A stretch of DNA of 64,000 nucleotides from Tabrizicola sp. (GTDB lineage: Bacteria; Pseudomonadota; Alphaproteobacteria; Rhodobacterales; Rhodobacteraceae). The notes beneath the pieces were generated by a model, which searched no databases, was not told where the DNA came from, and saw only the letters and a list, made by a program, of their open reading frames with translations. The position numbers and the translations under genes are program-made. Below, one piece after another: positions 53,277-62,559 of the stretch. Location: the NCBI RefSeq assembly GCF_022842145.1, contig NZ_JALHQD010000011.1, forward strand, positions 1-64,000, written 5' to 3'. Position 1 is the stretch's first letter. Every line of letters starts with the position of its first letter.

Positions 53277-55327
53277 TGAAAGCTTTTTTCACATCGGCCC
53301 TGCTTTTGACCGCCCTTCCCGCCGTGGCGCGCGAGAACTATGCGCTGCTGATCGGCGCCAACCAGTATCCGAACCTGGAGGAGCGGTGGTGGCTGAAGGG
53401 CCCGGCCAATGATGTGCAACTGGTGGCGCAGTATCTGACCACCGAGGCCCCGGTCCCCTTTGCATCCGAGAACGTGACGGTGCTGTCGGATGGAGTGGCC
53501 GGCTCGACGCCACCGACGCTGGGGGCGATCCGAGGGGCCTTTGCCGACCTGACGGCGGAGGTGCAGCCGGGGGACTTCGTCTACCTGCATTTCTCGGGGC
53601 ACGGGACGCAGGCACCGGCGCTGGACCCCGCAACGGAACTGGACGGACTGGACGAGTTGTTCCTGCCGGTGGACATCGGGCCGTGGTCGGACCAGGTGGG
53701 CGCGGTGGAAAACGCGCTGGTCGACGACGAGATCGGCGCGCTGATCGACGGGCTGCGCGCCAAGGGTGCGAATGTCTGGGCGGTGTTCGACAGCTGCCAT
53801 TCGGGGACAGCGACCCGGGCCGTGACAAGTGCCGAGGACGATGTCCGGGTTCGGCAACTGCCGCCCGAGGCGCTGGGAATCGATGTGGATGCGGTAGAGG
53901 TCAGCCGGTCGGTGGACCCCAGGGCCACCGAGGCCCCGTTCGATGGCGGCGCGGGCGAAGGGTCCTTCGTCGCCTTCTTCGCAGCCCAGACCAACGAGGT
54001 GACGCCGGAGAAGAACCTGCCCAGGGGCAAGCCGGGGCGGAAGCCGCAAGGCGTGTTCACCTGGACGCTGATGGAGACGCTGGCAGAGTACCCGAACGCG
54101 ACGTACGGGCAGTTGGGACAGGAGGTGCTGCGGCGCTATGCGGTGAAGAACCTCGCGAAATCGACACCCCTGTTCGAAGGCGATCTGGATCAGGTGGTCT
54201 TTGGTGGCGAGGGCGGTGCGCGGGTGTCGCAGTGGCAGGCCGAGGTGACGGACGCCGGTTTCACGATCCCGGCGGGGACGCTGCACGGACTGTCGGAAGG
54301 TGCGGTGCTGGCGGTGATGGGGTCGGCAGCCGCATCGGATGCCGAGGCGCTGGGGTTCGTCGAACTGACGTCGGTGGAGACCTTTTCCTCGACGGCACGG
54401 GGGGTCGAGAAGGACGGGAAGGTCCTGCCCGCCGAACTGCCGAAGGGCATCACGCTGCGCAAGCTGGACGCGGCGCTGGACTTCACGCTGACGGTGGCGC
54501 TGCCCAGGGCGGGAAGCGGGCCGGCGGATGCCTTGCTGTCGGTTCTGGCAGAGTTGCAGGCGGCGGCGGGCGCCCGGCTAAGCTTCGTCGCGCCGGACAA
54601 GGAGGCGGACCTGCGGCTGGCAGTGCTGCCGGACAGTCCGCGACCGGATGCGATCTGGGTGCTGCCCGCGACCGGATTGGCGGAGGACTTGGGGACCACG
54701 CCTTCGGTTTCCACGGGCGACAAGGACGGGGCGGACCTGGCGGCGGTGCTGGCCGATACGCTGGTGACGATGGCGCGGGCGCAGAACCTGCTGAAGCTGG
54801 CGGGCGCGGTGGGCGCGTCAAACCCGGACGTCGCCGTGGAACTTCTGACCCGCACGCCGGAAGACCGGACGCTTCGCCCCCTGCCCTTCGCCCCGGTACC
54901 GACCCTGGTGCCGGAGGACGAGGTGCATGTGCTGGCGAAGAACAACGGCGACGGGCCGGTCGATGTGAACGTGCTTTATATCGGGGCGGACTGGTCGGTC
55001 AGCCATTGGTTCTCGGGCCGCTTGCAGCCGGGGGACGAGTTGCGGAAGGGCCTGTTCAAGATCAGTGCCGATGTGCTGGGACACGAGCGGATGCTGGTCG
55101 TCGTGACACCCGCCAAGCCGCAAAGCCCGGTCGAGGATCTGAGCTACCTAGCGCAGGACGCGCTGGAGACGACGCGGGCGGTGGGCGGGACGGCTTTCGG
55201 TGCGGCACTGGCTGAGGCGGGGTTCGGGCAGACGACGCGGGGAGCGATAGCCCTGACGGATGATTCCGGTGGGGGGGCGGGGGCCGCGATCCTGACGCTG
55301 GAGCTGCGGACGGTGGCGGCGGAGTGA
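53276..55327 (+). CDS. exported caspase-like (C14) protease B
   Basis: The 683-residue protein has a signal peptide (residues 1-19) and a C14 domain with LLIGANQYPNL, KGPANDVQLVAQYL, His109 (FSGHG) and Cys174 (FDSCHSGTA). It shares KGPAND and GAVENALVDD blocks with caspase A. The middle part is of unknown fold and the C-terminus (VHVLAKNNGDGPVDVNVLYI) again looks like DUF4384. It is translationally coupled to the upstream exported protein. It should act outside the cytoplasm, unlike most defence-related caspases. Confidence 0.9.
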   Translation: MKAFFTSALLLTALPAVARENYALLIGANQYPNLEERWWLKGPANDVQLVAQYLTTEAPVPFASENVTVLSDGVAGSTPPTLGAIRGAFADLTAEVQPGDFVYLHFSGHGTQAPALDPATELDGLDELFLPVDIGPWSDQVGAVENALVDDEIGALIDGLRAKGANVWAVFDSCHSGTATRAVTSAEDDVRVRQLPPEALGIDVDAVEVSRSVDPRATEAPFDGGAGEGSFVAFFAAQTNEVTPEKNLPRGKPGRKPQGVFTWTLMETLAEYPNATYGQLGQEVLRRYAVKNLAKSTPLFEGDLDQVVFGGEGGARVSQWQAEVTDAGFTIPAGTLHGLSEGAVLAVMGSAAASDAEALGFVELTSVETFSSTARGVEKDGKVLPAELPKGITLRKLDAALDFTLTVALPRAGSGPADALLSVLAELQAAAGARLSFVAPDKEADLRLAVLPDSPRPDAIWVLPATGLAEDLGTTPSVSTGDKDGADLAAVLADTLVTMARAQNLLKLAGAVGASNPDVAVELLTRTPEDRTLRPLPFAPVPTLVPEDEVHVLAKNNGDGPVDVNVLYIGADWSVSHWFSGRLQPGDELRKGLFKISADVLGHERMLVVVTPAKPQSPVEDLSYLAQDALETTRAVGGTAFGAALAEAGFGQTTRGAIALTDDSGGGAGAAILTLELRTVAAE

Positions 55328-55406
55328 GGCTGTCAAGCCGCTGATTTCACGGCATTGCTGCGCAGCATTCCTTGCAGCATTGCCGCGCCTTTCTGCGCAG
55401 AAAACG

Positions 55407-56597
55407 TCAGCGACGGTCAGCGGCCCAAAGCGCGGCGGCTCCGACCAGCGAGACCGCGACCCCCAGCACCGCAACGGTGCCGTAGCCCGCAAAGGTGGTT
55501 CCAAGCACAAAGCAGATGGCGGCGATCACATCCCCCGCAAGGCGCTGCACGGCCATGAGCGAGGCCCCTGCCCCGGGACGGTCGGCCAGAAGGTCCTGCA
55601 GGTAGGCGATGGGAACGGTCAGGGTCACGGCCCCCCCGATAGCGGCGGGTATGACCAGAAGCCAGACCAGGGGTGAGCCCGCCAGCACTGGCAGCAGGGC
55701 GACGTGGATACCGTAAAGCGCCGCCCCGATGAAGATCAGGGGCGTGCGGGGGACCCCACGGGTGAGGTTGGGAAGGAGCAGCATGAACGGCACCTCCAGC
55801 CCCGCGACAAGGCCGACGTAAAGCGCCACATCCGCCGTGCCCCGCCCGACGTCTGCGATCATGACCAGCGACACGATTGCCATGTAGACGGTCGAGGCCC
55901 CGGTCACCGCACCCAAAGCGACGACGCGGGCGGCGATCGGCAGGCGGCCCATTTCGGCGAGGGCGGCGCGGAAGCTAAGGCCGCTGGGACGGTCGACCCA
56001 GAGGGTGCTGCCATCGGCAGGCCAGAGCCGCAGGACGGCGACAAGCATCCCCGCTGCCAGGATGAGTGCGACCGGGAAGATCAGCGTGACCTCGCCTCCG
56101 GCTGCGAAGACCAGTGACCAGAGCGGCAGGACGATGACGAAGGGCGCGGCAAACAGCGCGCGGATCACCGCCATGATCCCATCGCGCTGGTCCGGCGGGT
56201 AGCGCGTCGCGGCAAGCCGCGCCAGGGCGAAGACCTGGCCGAAGGTGATGCTGCTGATCGGGATCAACAGGGCTGCCGCAAGGGCGAAGATCCAGCGGCC
56301 CGGCGTGACCGCCATCAGAAGGGTGCCAAGAACCAGCGACAGCACGGCCATCAGCGTCACCTTCCGGCGGTTCGCGGTCTGGTCGGCGCGGATGCCCCCG
56401 ATCACCGAGGCCGCGACCGAGACCAGCGAGGACAGCGCAAGGAGGATGGCATACCCTTGGTCACCGAAGCCGAAGGTGTTAACCGCCAGGGTCGAGAAAT
56501 ATGGCCCGAACGAGCAGACGACCGCACCCTGCAGGGCGATGACCAGGCCCGCGGCGCGCAGGGCCGGGTCGGTGAGGCAGAGACGGATGGCGGACAT
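55407..56597 (-). CDS. MFS transporter (SetA-like sugar/drug efflux type)
   Basis: The 396-residue protein has twelve hydrophobic spans and the MFS loop GGIRADQTANRRKV between spans 2 and 3. General layout (FGPYFSTLAVNTFGFGDQGYA) resembles the sugar efflux transporter group. Substrate unknown. It follows the FAD-linked oxidase gene on the same strand by 37 bp and may share its transcript. Confidence 0.88.
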   Translation of the reverse strand: MSAIRLCLTDPALRAAGLVIALQGAVVCSFGPYFSTLAVNTFGFGDQGYAILLALSSLVSVAASVIGGIRADQTANRRKVTLMAVLSLVLGTLLMAVTPGRWIFALAAALLIPISSITFGQVFALARLAATRYPPDQRDGIMAVIRALFAAPFVIVLPLWSLVFAAGGEVTLIFPVALILAAGMLVAVLRLWPADGSTLWVDRPSGLSFRAALAEMGRLPIAARVVALGAVTGASTVYMAIVSLVMIADVGRGTADVALYVGLVAGLEVPFMLLLPNLTRGVPRTPLIFIGAALYGIHVALLPVLAGSPLVWLLVIPAAIGGAVTLTVPIAYLQDLLADRPGAGASLMAVQRLAGDVIAAICFVLGTTFAGYGTVAVLGVAVSLVGAAALWAADRR

Positions 56598-56634
56598 GGC
56601 GCATGGCTATCCCTTGGGGCCGGGGGCCGCAAGG

Positions 56635-58041
56635 TCAGCCTGGGATCACCTTGCCCGGGTTCATGAGGTTCTGCGGGTCCAGCGCCTGTTTGACCGCGCG
56701 CATCACGTCCAGCGCCACCGGGTCCTTGCGCCGGGACATCGACGGCAGCTTCGACAGCCCCACGCCATGTTCCGCCGAGAAGCTGCCACCAACGTCGGCG
56801 ACGACATCCTCGATCGCCTCCAGCACCTTGTCTTTCAGGCCTTTGTCGTCGCGCGTCGGGTAGGCCGTGAAGTGCAGGTTGCCGTCGCCAAGGTGGGCCA
56901 CGGTGATGGTGCGCGCCCCGGGATCAAGCGCCTCCAGCTGGTCGATGGCCCGCTTCAGGAAGGTCTCGACCTTGTCGAGCGGCAGGCAGACGTCGGTGTC
57001 GACCTCGGGGTGAAGCCCGACGCCGATCTCGGCCGCCGCCTCGCGCCGCGCCCACATCGCGCGGCGCTGCTGTTCGCTGCGTGCAAGGATCGCGTCGGTG
57101 ACAAGGCCCGTGTCCATCATCTCGGCCAGGATGGTTTCCAGGGTGGTGACAAGGGGAATGTCGCCGTTGGCGTCCGGGCTGGCCTCGGTCGGGACGGTCG
57201 TGGCGGCCTCGATCAGGATGGTGACGTCCGGGATGTGGTCGAAGGGCAGGCCAAGGTCGGGGCGGGCTTCCTTCAGGCGTTCGGAGTAGGTACGGGGCAT
57301 GAACTCGAAGGCTTCGACCCGGTTGCCGGTGGCCTCCTGCATGCGGTTGAGGAGCGTCAGCGCATCGGTCAGCGAACGGACGGCGACGGTGGCAGTGGCG
57401 TGGGCCTTGGGCGCCGGCACCAGTTTCATCACGGCGGCAGTGATGATGCCCAAGGTGCCCTCGGCACCTATGAAAAGATTTTTCAGGTCGTAGCCAGAGT
57501 TGTCCTTGTGAAGCTCGGACATCAGGTTCAGCACCCGCCCATCGGCCAGCACGACCTCCAGCCCCAGGCAAAGCCCGCGGGTCGAGCCATAGCGCAGGAC
57601 GTTGGACCCGCCCGCGTTGGTGGACAGGACCCCGCCCAGCATGGCGGAGCCACGGGCACCGAACCAGAGCGGGAAGTAAAGTCCATCCTTTTCAGCGGCT
57701 TCGTGCAGGCGGCTGAGGATGACGCCGGCCTCGGCGATGACCAGTTTTGCGTCGGGCTTGAGCTGACGGATGCGGCTCATCCGTTCCAGGGTCAGCAGCA
57801 GCCCGCCCCGTGTCATGGTGCCCCCGACCAGACCGGTATTGCCCGAGACCGGAACGACGGGCACGCCATGCTGCGCAGCAATTTTGGCGACAGCGGAGAC
57901 TTCTGCGGTCGAACCGGGCCGTACGACGGCGACTGGCTGGCCTTCATAACGGCCCATCCAGTCGCGCGCATAACGCGTCATGTCCGACCCGGTCAGGACA
58001 TGCGCGGTGCCGACGACAGCAGCAAGGTCATCGGTCAGCAT
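56635..58041 (-). CDS. FAD-linked oxidase (GlcD/D-2-hydroxyacid dehydrogenase type)
   Basis: The 468-residue protein has the vanillyl-alcohol-oxidase-type FAD domain (VVRPGSTAEVSAVAKIAAQH, PVSGNTGLVGG, TNAGGSNVLRYGSTRGL) and the C-terminal segment SFSAEHGVGLSKL...NLMNPGKVIPG typical of glycolate/D-lactate/D-2-hydroxyglutarate dehydrogenases. It oxidises a 2-hydroxy acid using FAD; the exact substrate is unknown. It lies 1 bp after the XRE-cupin regulator, which may control it. Confidence 0.92.
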   Translation of the reverse strand: MLTDDLAAVVGTAHVLTGSDMTRYARDWMGRYEGQPVAVVRPGSTAEVSAVAKIAAQHGVPVVPVSGNTGLVGGTMTRGGLLLTLERMSRIRQLKPDAKLVIAEAGVILSRLHEAAEKDGLYFPLWFGARGSAMLGGVLSTNAGGSNVLRYGSTRGLCLGLEVVLADGRVLNLMSELHKDNSGYDLKNLFIGAEGTLGIITAAVMKLVPAPKAHATATVAVRSLTDALTLLNRMQEATGNRVEAFEFMPRTYSERLKEARPDLGLPFDHIPDVTILIEAATTVPTEASPDANGDIPLVTTLETILAEMMDTGLVTDAILARSEQQRRAMWARREAAAEIGVGLHPEVDTDVCLPLDKVETFLKRAIDQLEALDPGARTITVAHLGDGNLHFTAYPTRDDKGLKDKVLEAIEDVVADVGGSFSAEHGVGLSKLPSMSRRKDPVALDVMRAVKQALDPQNLMNPGKVIPG

Positions 58042-58042
58042 T

Positions 58043-58702
58043 TCAGCCCTGCGGGTAGGCGATCACGGACAGGTAGCGGGCGGGCAGTTTGACCAGCGTC
58101 TCGGGACCATGCGGGGAGTCGGCGTCAAAGAACAGGCTGTCGCCGGGTTTCAGCGGATAGACCTGGTCTCCGTGGCGGTAGTCGACCTCGCCCTCCAGCA
58201 TGTAGAGAAGCTCCAGCCCTTCGTGCTGGAAGGCGGGGAAGGTGTCGCTCTCGGTCGTGAGGGTGATGATGTAGGGCTCGACCACCACGCCGGAATTGTT
58301 CGATCCGATATGGCCCAGCAGGTTGTACTGATGCCCGGCGCGGGTGCCGCGGCGCTCGATTTCGACGTGCTGGCCCGCCTTCACGTGCTGGGCTTCGCGG
58401 CGTTCCTCGTAGCTGCGGAAGAAGGCGGTGACCGGGACAGAGAAGGCGTGGCTCAGGACCTGAAGCGTGGTCAGCGAAGGCGAGGTGTTGCCGTTCTCGA
58501 TTTTCGACAGCATCCCGATCGACAGGCCGGTGACGTTGGCCAGATCGGCAACGGTCATCCCCTGCTGACGACGAAAGTTCCGCACCTCGCGCCCGATGGC
58601 GGCTTCAAGGTTGCGCTCGGTGATTTCGCGCAGGCGGTGCGGATCCTGATCGAAGGCAGGTTTGCCGCGCGGAAGAACAGAATTGGCTGAGCCATCGGAC
58701 AT
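58043..58702 (-). CDS. XRE-family transcriptional regulator with cupin sensor domain
   Basis: The 219-residue protein has an N-terminal helix-turn-helix (VRNFRRQQGMTVADLANVTG then GMLSKIENGNTSPSLTTL) and a C-terminal cupin (FQHEGLELLYMLEGEVDYRH and YPLKPGDSLFFDADSPHGPE). Such regulators sense small amines or organic acids. It sits between the sox genes and the FAD-linked oxidase on the same strand and is the likely regulator of both. Confidence 0.92.
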   Translation of the reverse strand: MSDGSANSVLPRGKPAFDQDPHRLREITERNLEAAIGREVRNFRRQQGMTVADLANVTGLSIGMLSKIENGNTSPSLTTLQVLSHAFSVPVTAFFRSYEERREAQHVKAGQHVEIERRGTRAGHQYNLLGHIGSNNSGVVVEPYIITLTTESDTFPAFQHEGLELLYMLEGEVDYRHGDQVYPLKPGDSLFFDADSPHGPETLVKLPARYLSVIAYPQG

Positions 58703-58775
58703 GCACAACTATCCCGGGGTGAACCACTATCAGTGATTTCACTACCGGGAAACACGCTGTCAGGCAAGCCTGACG

Positions 58776-59336
58776 CTATAAGGCCGAGTGGGCCGCCGTC
58801 TCCAGCGCGTGAAGCAGGCTTTCGGCGCTGGAGCGCGGGCCGTAAAGGCGCGCCTCTTTGGGACCATGTTTGATGAGGTAGACACCAAGGTGTTCCATCA
58901 TCGTGCGGGTGGCATGGCCGTCCGGGACATGACGGAAATCGACGTTGCAGAGCCGTTCCAGGACCGGAGACAGATCGGGCGCGGCAAGGTCGAAGGCGAC
59001 CCAGGCGTCGGTCTGTTCGGTGATGCTGGCCGCGTCGCCGAGCGCGGCTTTCAGCATCTCGGCGATCAGTTCGTGCGTGGCGAAGGGCGCCTCGACGAAC
59101 CACATCTCGGGCGCGGTCCAGAAGGCGCTGTAGGGCGTGCCGCGCTGATGCGTCGCGGGGCCGGGCAGCGGGGTGCCCGCTGCCTGTGCGGCTTGCGCCA
59201 GGTCTGCCATCCGGCCCTTGCGGGCGGCGACCGACGCGAGGGCGACGTCGGTGCGTTCGGTAATCGTCAGCGGGCCGTGGGTGACGGTCGTCGGTTCCCG
59301 CCGTCCAAGCGCAGTCATTGCCATGAGACTAGCCAC
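58776..59336 (-). CDS. soxG: sarcosine oxidase subunit gamma
   Basis: The 186-residue protein resembles SoxG, with the FRHVPDGHATRTMMEHLGVYLI segment near residues 132-153 and a GCV_T-like fold. It helps assemble the heterotetramer. The GTG at 59336 overlaps the soxA stop by 8 bp; an ATG at 59324 is the alternative start. Confidence 0.88.
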   Translation of the reverse strand: MASLMAMTALGRREPTTVTHGPLTITERTDVALASVAARKGRMADLAQAAQAAGTPLPGPATHQRGTPYSAFWTAPEMWFVEAPFATHELIAEMLKAALGDAASITEQTDAWVAFDLAAPDLSPVLERLCNVDFRHVPDGHATRTMMEHLGVYLIKHGPKEARLYGPRSSAESLLHALETAAHSAL

Positions 59337-62265
59337 GGAGACGCTCTCCTTCCGGGTCGAACATGTGGGGCGAGATGATCTCGACCTCGGTATCCAGGCC
59401 CGCGAGCAGGTTCACGATCCGCATCCGCTGGCCGATCTTGGTGTCGCCGGCTTTCAGGTAGCCAAGCGCGATGTCGCAGCCGAGGTGCGGCGAGTAGACC
59501 TTGGAGGTCAGCCAGCCGCCATCGTTCGCCGCGACCGCAGCAGCACCCTTTTCCAGGAAGTGGCTGCCCGCGGTGAGTTTGGCCTGCGGGTCGACGGGTT
59601 TCACGCCGACAAGGCGGTAGCCGTTTTCGGCGGTCATGCCTTCGCGCTGGCTGAGGACCATGCCGATGGAGTCCTTCTTCTTCGACACCATCTTGCCAAG
59701 GCCCATGTTCAGCGCGGTGGACTGGCCGTTGAGTTCACCCCCCGCAACGTGGCCCTTTTCGATCCGCATCACGCCCAGGGCTTCGGTGCCATAGACGATC
59801 GGATCGAACTCCGCCCCCTTGGCCAGCATCTCGCGCAGGAGGGCGTCGCCATAGCGGGTGGGGACGGCGATTTCATAGGCGAGTTCGCCGGAGAAGCTGA
59901 TCCGGAAGAGCCGCGCGCGAAGGCCGCCGACGGTGATGTTGCCCGCGCCCATGTAGGGGAAGGCGGCGTCGCTGATGTCCTGGTCGACGATTTTCGCCAG
60001 CAGGTTCCGCGCGTTGGGACCGGCGGCCGAGAACTGCGCCCAGGCTTCGGTGGTGGAGATAAGCTGGACGTCCATATCCGGCCAAAGGACCTGGCGGCAG
60101 TATTCGAGGTGCCGGAACACCGTCACGGCGTTGGCCGTGGTGGTGGTCATGACGTACTCGCTGGGACTCATGCGGGCGGTGGTGCCGTCGTCGAAGACGA
60201 TTCCGTCTTCACGCAGCATCAACCCGTAGCGGCACTTGCCGACGGCCAGGGTGGAGAAGGTGTTGGCGTAGACGCGGTCGAGGAAGGCGCCCGCGTCGGT
60301 GCCCTGGATGTCGATTTTGCCGAGGGTTGTCACGTCGCAGATGCCGACGGACTTGCGTGTCGCCAGAACCTCGCGGTCGACGGACTGGCGCCATTCGGTT
60401 TCGCCCGCCTTCGGGACCCACTGGGTGCGCAGCCAGTTGCCGACTTCGACAAAGATCGCGCCCTGTTCCTTGGCCCAATGGTGGCTGGGGGTGAGGCGGA
60501 AAGGTTTGAATTCGCGGCCACGCGACCGGCCCGCCAGCGTGCCCATCGCAACGGGAGTGTAAGGCGGGCGGTAGATCGTGGTGCCGGTTTCCGGGATCGA
60601 ACGGCCGGTGAGTTCGGCCATGACAGCAAGGCCGATGACGTTCGAGGTCTTGCCCTGATCGGTCGCCATGCCCAGCGTGGTGTAGCGCTTCAGATGCTCG
60701 ACGGAGGTGAAGTTCTCCTGCTTGGCGAGCTTGATGTCCTTGACGGTGACGTCGTTCTGCTGGTCGATCCAGGCGCGACCCTTGCCGTGGGCGACATGCC
60801 AGAGCGGAGTGATCCGGACCGGCGCATCCTCGGCTTGCGGCAGGTCCGGGCCGTTCGTCAGGTCACAGGCGGCAATCGCGGCGTCCCGGCCGGTCTTGAG
60901 GGCGGCGTGGGTGGACATCTGGCCTGCGGCGGCTCCGGCGACCAGAAGGCCGGGCGGGCCGTCCTTGCCGGGAATGAAGGCGGCAATGGCGGGATCGTAG
61001 ACCGGGCGCGAGCGGTGATGTGAGTGGATGTTCACATTCGGGTTCCAGCCGCCCGACACACCAAGTGCATCGACGGCGAAGGTTTCCGAACGGCCGTTCG
61101 CTTGGCGCACGGAAATGGACTTCAGGCCCAGGTTTCCGGCGGTGTCGATCACCTCGGCCCCTTGCAGGTGGCGGATGCCGGGAAGCAGATCGCCCCCCTC
61201 GCGGCTGTCGATCACTGCGACGACGTCGACGCCTATGGCCTGCAGATCCAGGGCGGTGCGCAAGCCGTCGTCATTGTTGGTGAAGACCGCGACACGCTCG
61301 CCCACCTTGACGCCCCAGCGGTTGGCATAGGCCCGCAGCGCCCCAGCCATCATGATGCCTGGGCGGTCGTTGTTTTCAAAGGCGACGGGTCGTTCGGTGG
61401 CGCCTCCTGCCAGGATCGCCTTTCCGCTGTAGATGCGCCAGAGGATCTGCCGGGGCTTGCCATCGGTAGGGGTGGCAAGGTGGTCGGAGACCCGTTCCAC
61501 CGCACTGTAGATGCCGTGATCGAAGGCGCCGACGACCGTGGTGCGGGTCATCAGGCGGAGGTTGGGCATGGAGGACAATTCGGCGACGACGCCCGCCGCC
61601 CAGTCCGCGCCCTGTAGGTCGCCGACCGCATAAGTCTCGGCATTGAGCCGCCCGCCCATGCGAAAATCCTCGTCGGCGAGGATCACCCGCTTGCCCGCCC
61701 GACCGGCGGTCAGGGCGGCCATCAGGCCGGTGGGACCGGCCCCGATGACGAGGAGGTCACAGTGCAGGAAGCCTTTGTCGTAGTTGTCGGGGTCCTCTTC
61801 GCGCGTGACCGAGCCAAGGCCCGCCGCACGACGGATGATCGGCTCATAAAGCTTTTCCCAGAAGGACTTGGGCCACATGAAGGTCTTGTAGTAGAACCCC
61901 GCCGCGAAGAAGGTGGAAAGCTTGTCGTTGATCCCCATCGCGTCGAAACGCAAGGAGGGCCAGCGGTTCTGGCTGTTCGCCGTCAGGCCATCGAACAGCT
62001 CGGCCACCGTGGCGCGGGTGTTGGGTTCCTGCCGCCCGCCGCTGCGCAGTTCGACCAGCGCGTTCGGCTCCTCGGACCCGGCAGAGATCGGCCCGCGGGG
62101 GCGGTGATACTTGAAGCTGCGGCCCATCAGCTTGACGCCGTTCGCCAGAAGCGCCGAGGCCAGCGTGTCGCCGGGATGGCCCTGGTACGGGATGCCGTCG
62201 AAGGTAAAGCGGAGCGTCTTGGTGCGGTCGATCTGGCCGCCGGTGATCCGATTTGATTGGGTCAT
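59329..62265 (-). CDS. soxA: sarcosine oxidase subunit alpha
   Basis: The 978-residue protein starts at ATG 62265, overlapping soxD in an ATGA. It has a 2Fe-2S-ferredoxin-like N-terminus (GHPGDTLASALLANGVKLMG), a dinucleotide-binding module (DLLVIGAGPTGLMAALTAGR), a second NAD-type region and a C-terminal GCV_T folate domain (SFSGELAYEIAVPTRYGDAL). It forms the large subunit that holds NAD and tetrahydrofolate and receives the methylene group released from sarcosine. Longer upstream starts overlap soxD and are rejected. Confidence 0.95.
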   Translation of the reverse strand: MTQSNRITGGQIDRTKTLRFTFDGIPYQGHPGDTLASALLANGVKLMGRSFKYHRPRGPISAGSEEPNALVELRSGGRQEPNTRATVAELFDGLTANSQNRWPSLRFDAMGINDKLSTFFAAGFYYKTFMWPKSFWEKLYEPIIRRAAGLGSVTREEDPDNYDKGFLHCDLLVIGAGPTGLMAALTAGRAGKRVILADEDFRMGGRLNAETYAVGDLQGADWAAGVVAELSSMPNLRLMTRTTVVGAFDHGIYSAVERVSDHLATPTDGKPRQILWRIYSGKAILAGGATERPVAFENNDRPGIMMAGALRAYANRWGVKVGERVAVFTNNDDGLRTALDLQAIGVDVVAVIDSREGGDLLPGIRHLQGAEVIDTAGNLGLKSISVRQANGRSETFAVDALGVSGGWNPNVNIHSHHRSRPVYDPAIAAFIPGKDGPPGLLVAGAAAGQMSTHAALKTGRDAAIAACDLTNGPDLPQAEDAPVRITPLWHVAHGKGRAWIDQQNDVTVKDIKLAKQENFTSVEHLKRYTTLGMATDQGKTSNVIGLAVMAELTGRSIPETGTTIYRPPYTPVAMGTLAGRSRGREFKPFRLTPSHHWAKEQGAIFVEVGNWLRTQWVPKAGETEWRQSVDREVLATRKSVGICDVTTLGKIDIQGTDAGAFLDRVYANTFSTLAVGKCRYGLMLREDGIVFDDGTTARMSPSEYVMTTTTANAVTVFRHLEYCRQVLWPDMDVQLISTTEAWAQFSAAGPNARNLLAKIVDQDISDAAFPYMGAGNITVGGLRARLFRISFSGELAYEIAVPTRYGDALLREMLAKGAEFDPIVYGTEALGVMRIEKGHVAGGELNGQSTALNMGLGKMVSKKKDSIGMVLSQREGMTAENGYRLVGVKPVDPQAKLTAGSHFLEKGAAAVAANDGGWLTSKVYSPHLGCDIALGYLKAGDTKIGQRMRIVNLLAGLDTEVEIISPHMFDPEGERLRG

Positions 62266-62546
62266 TTGCTGCGTCCCCGGCTGCGGGCCACATCGCGGGC
62301 GAGTTCGACCTTGGTGATCTCGTGCGTCACGGTATTGCGGGTGATCACCAGCCAGGAGCGGTCTCCCTGTTCGTGGTACCACAGCTCCTGGTGCTCACCC
62401 GCCGGGTTGGTCCGCTGATAAAGATATTCGTGGAAGACCTCGACCCCAGCGGTCATGCCGTCGGGGCGGTCGATCAGATTGGCATCGCCGAGATAGACGA
62501 ATTCCTGCGCGTCACGGGGGCCGAGGATCGGATGGTGAATGATCAT
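62262..62546 (-). CDS. soxD: sarcosine oxidase subunit delta, zinc-cysteine-less variant
   Basis: The 94-residue protein keeps the SoxD pattern (EFVYLGDANL, YLYQRTNPAGEHQELWYHEQG, ITRNTVTHEI). The usual N-terminal CPxCG is replaced by HHPILG and the later Cys by Asp or Ser, so it has no cysteine at all and should not bind the structural zinc of classic delta subunits. It lies between soxB and soxA, the standard order, so its identity is firm. Confidence 0.9.
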   Translation of the reverse strand: MIIHHPILGPRDAQEFVYLGDANLIDRPDGMTAGVEVFHEYLYQRTNPAGEHQELWYHEQGDRSWLVITRNTVTHEITKVELARDVARSRGRSK

Positions 62547-62559
62547 TCGCGAATTTCCG

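Noticed and set aside
59173-61023. 616-codon plus-strand open frame
   Set aside because: It is a shadow of soxA and has no domain.
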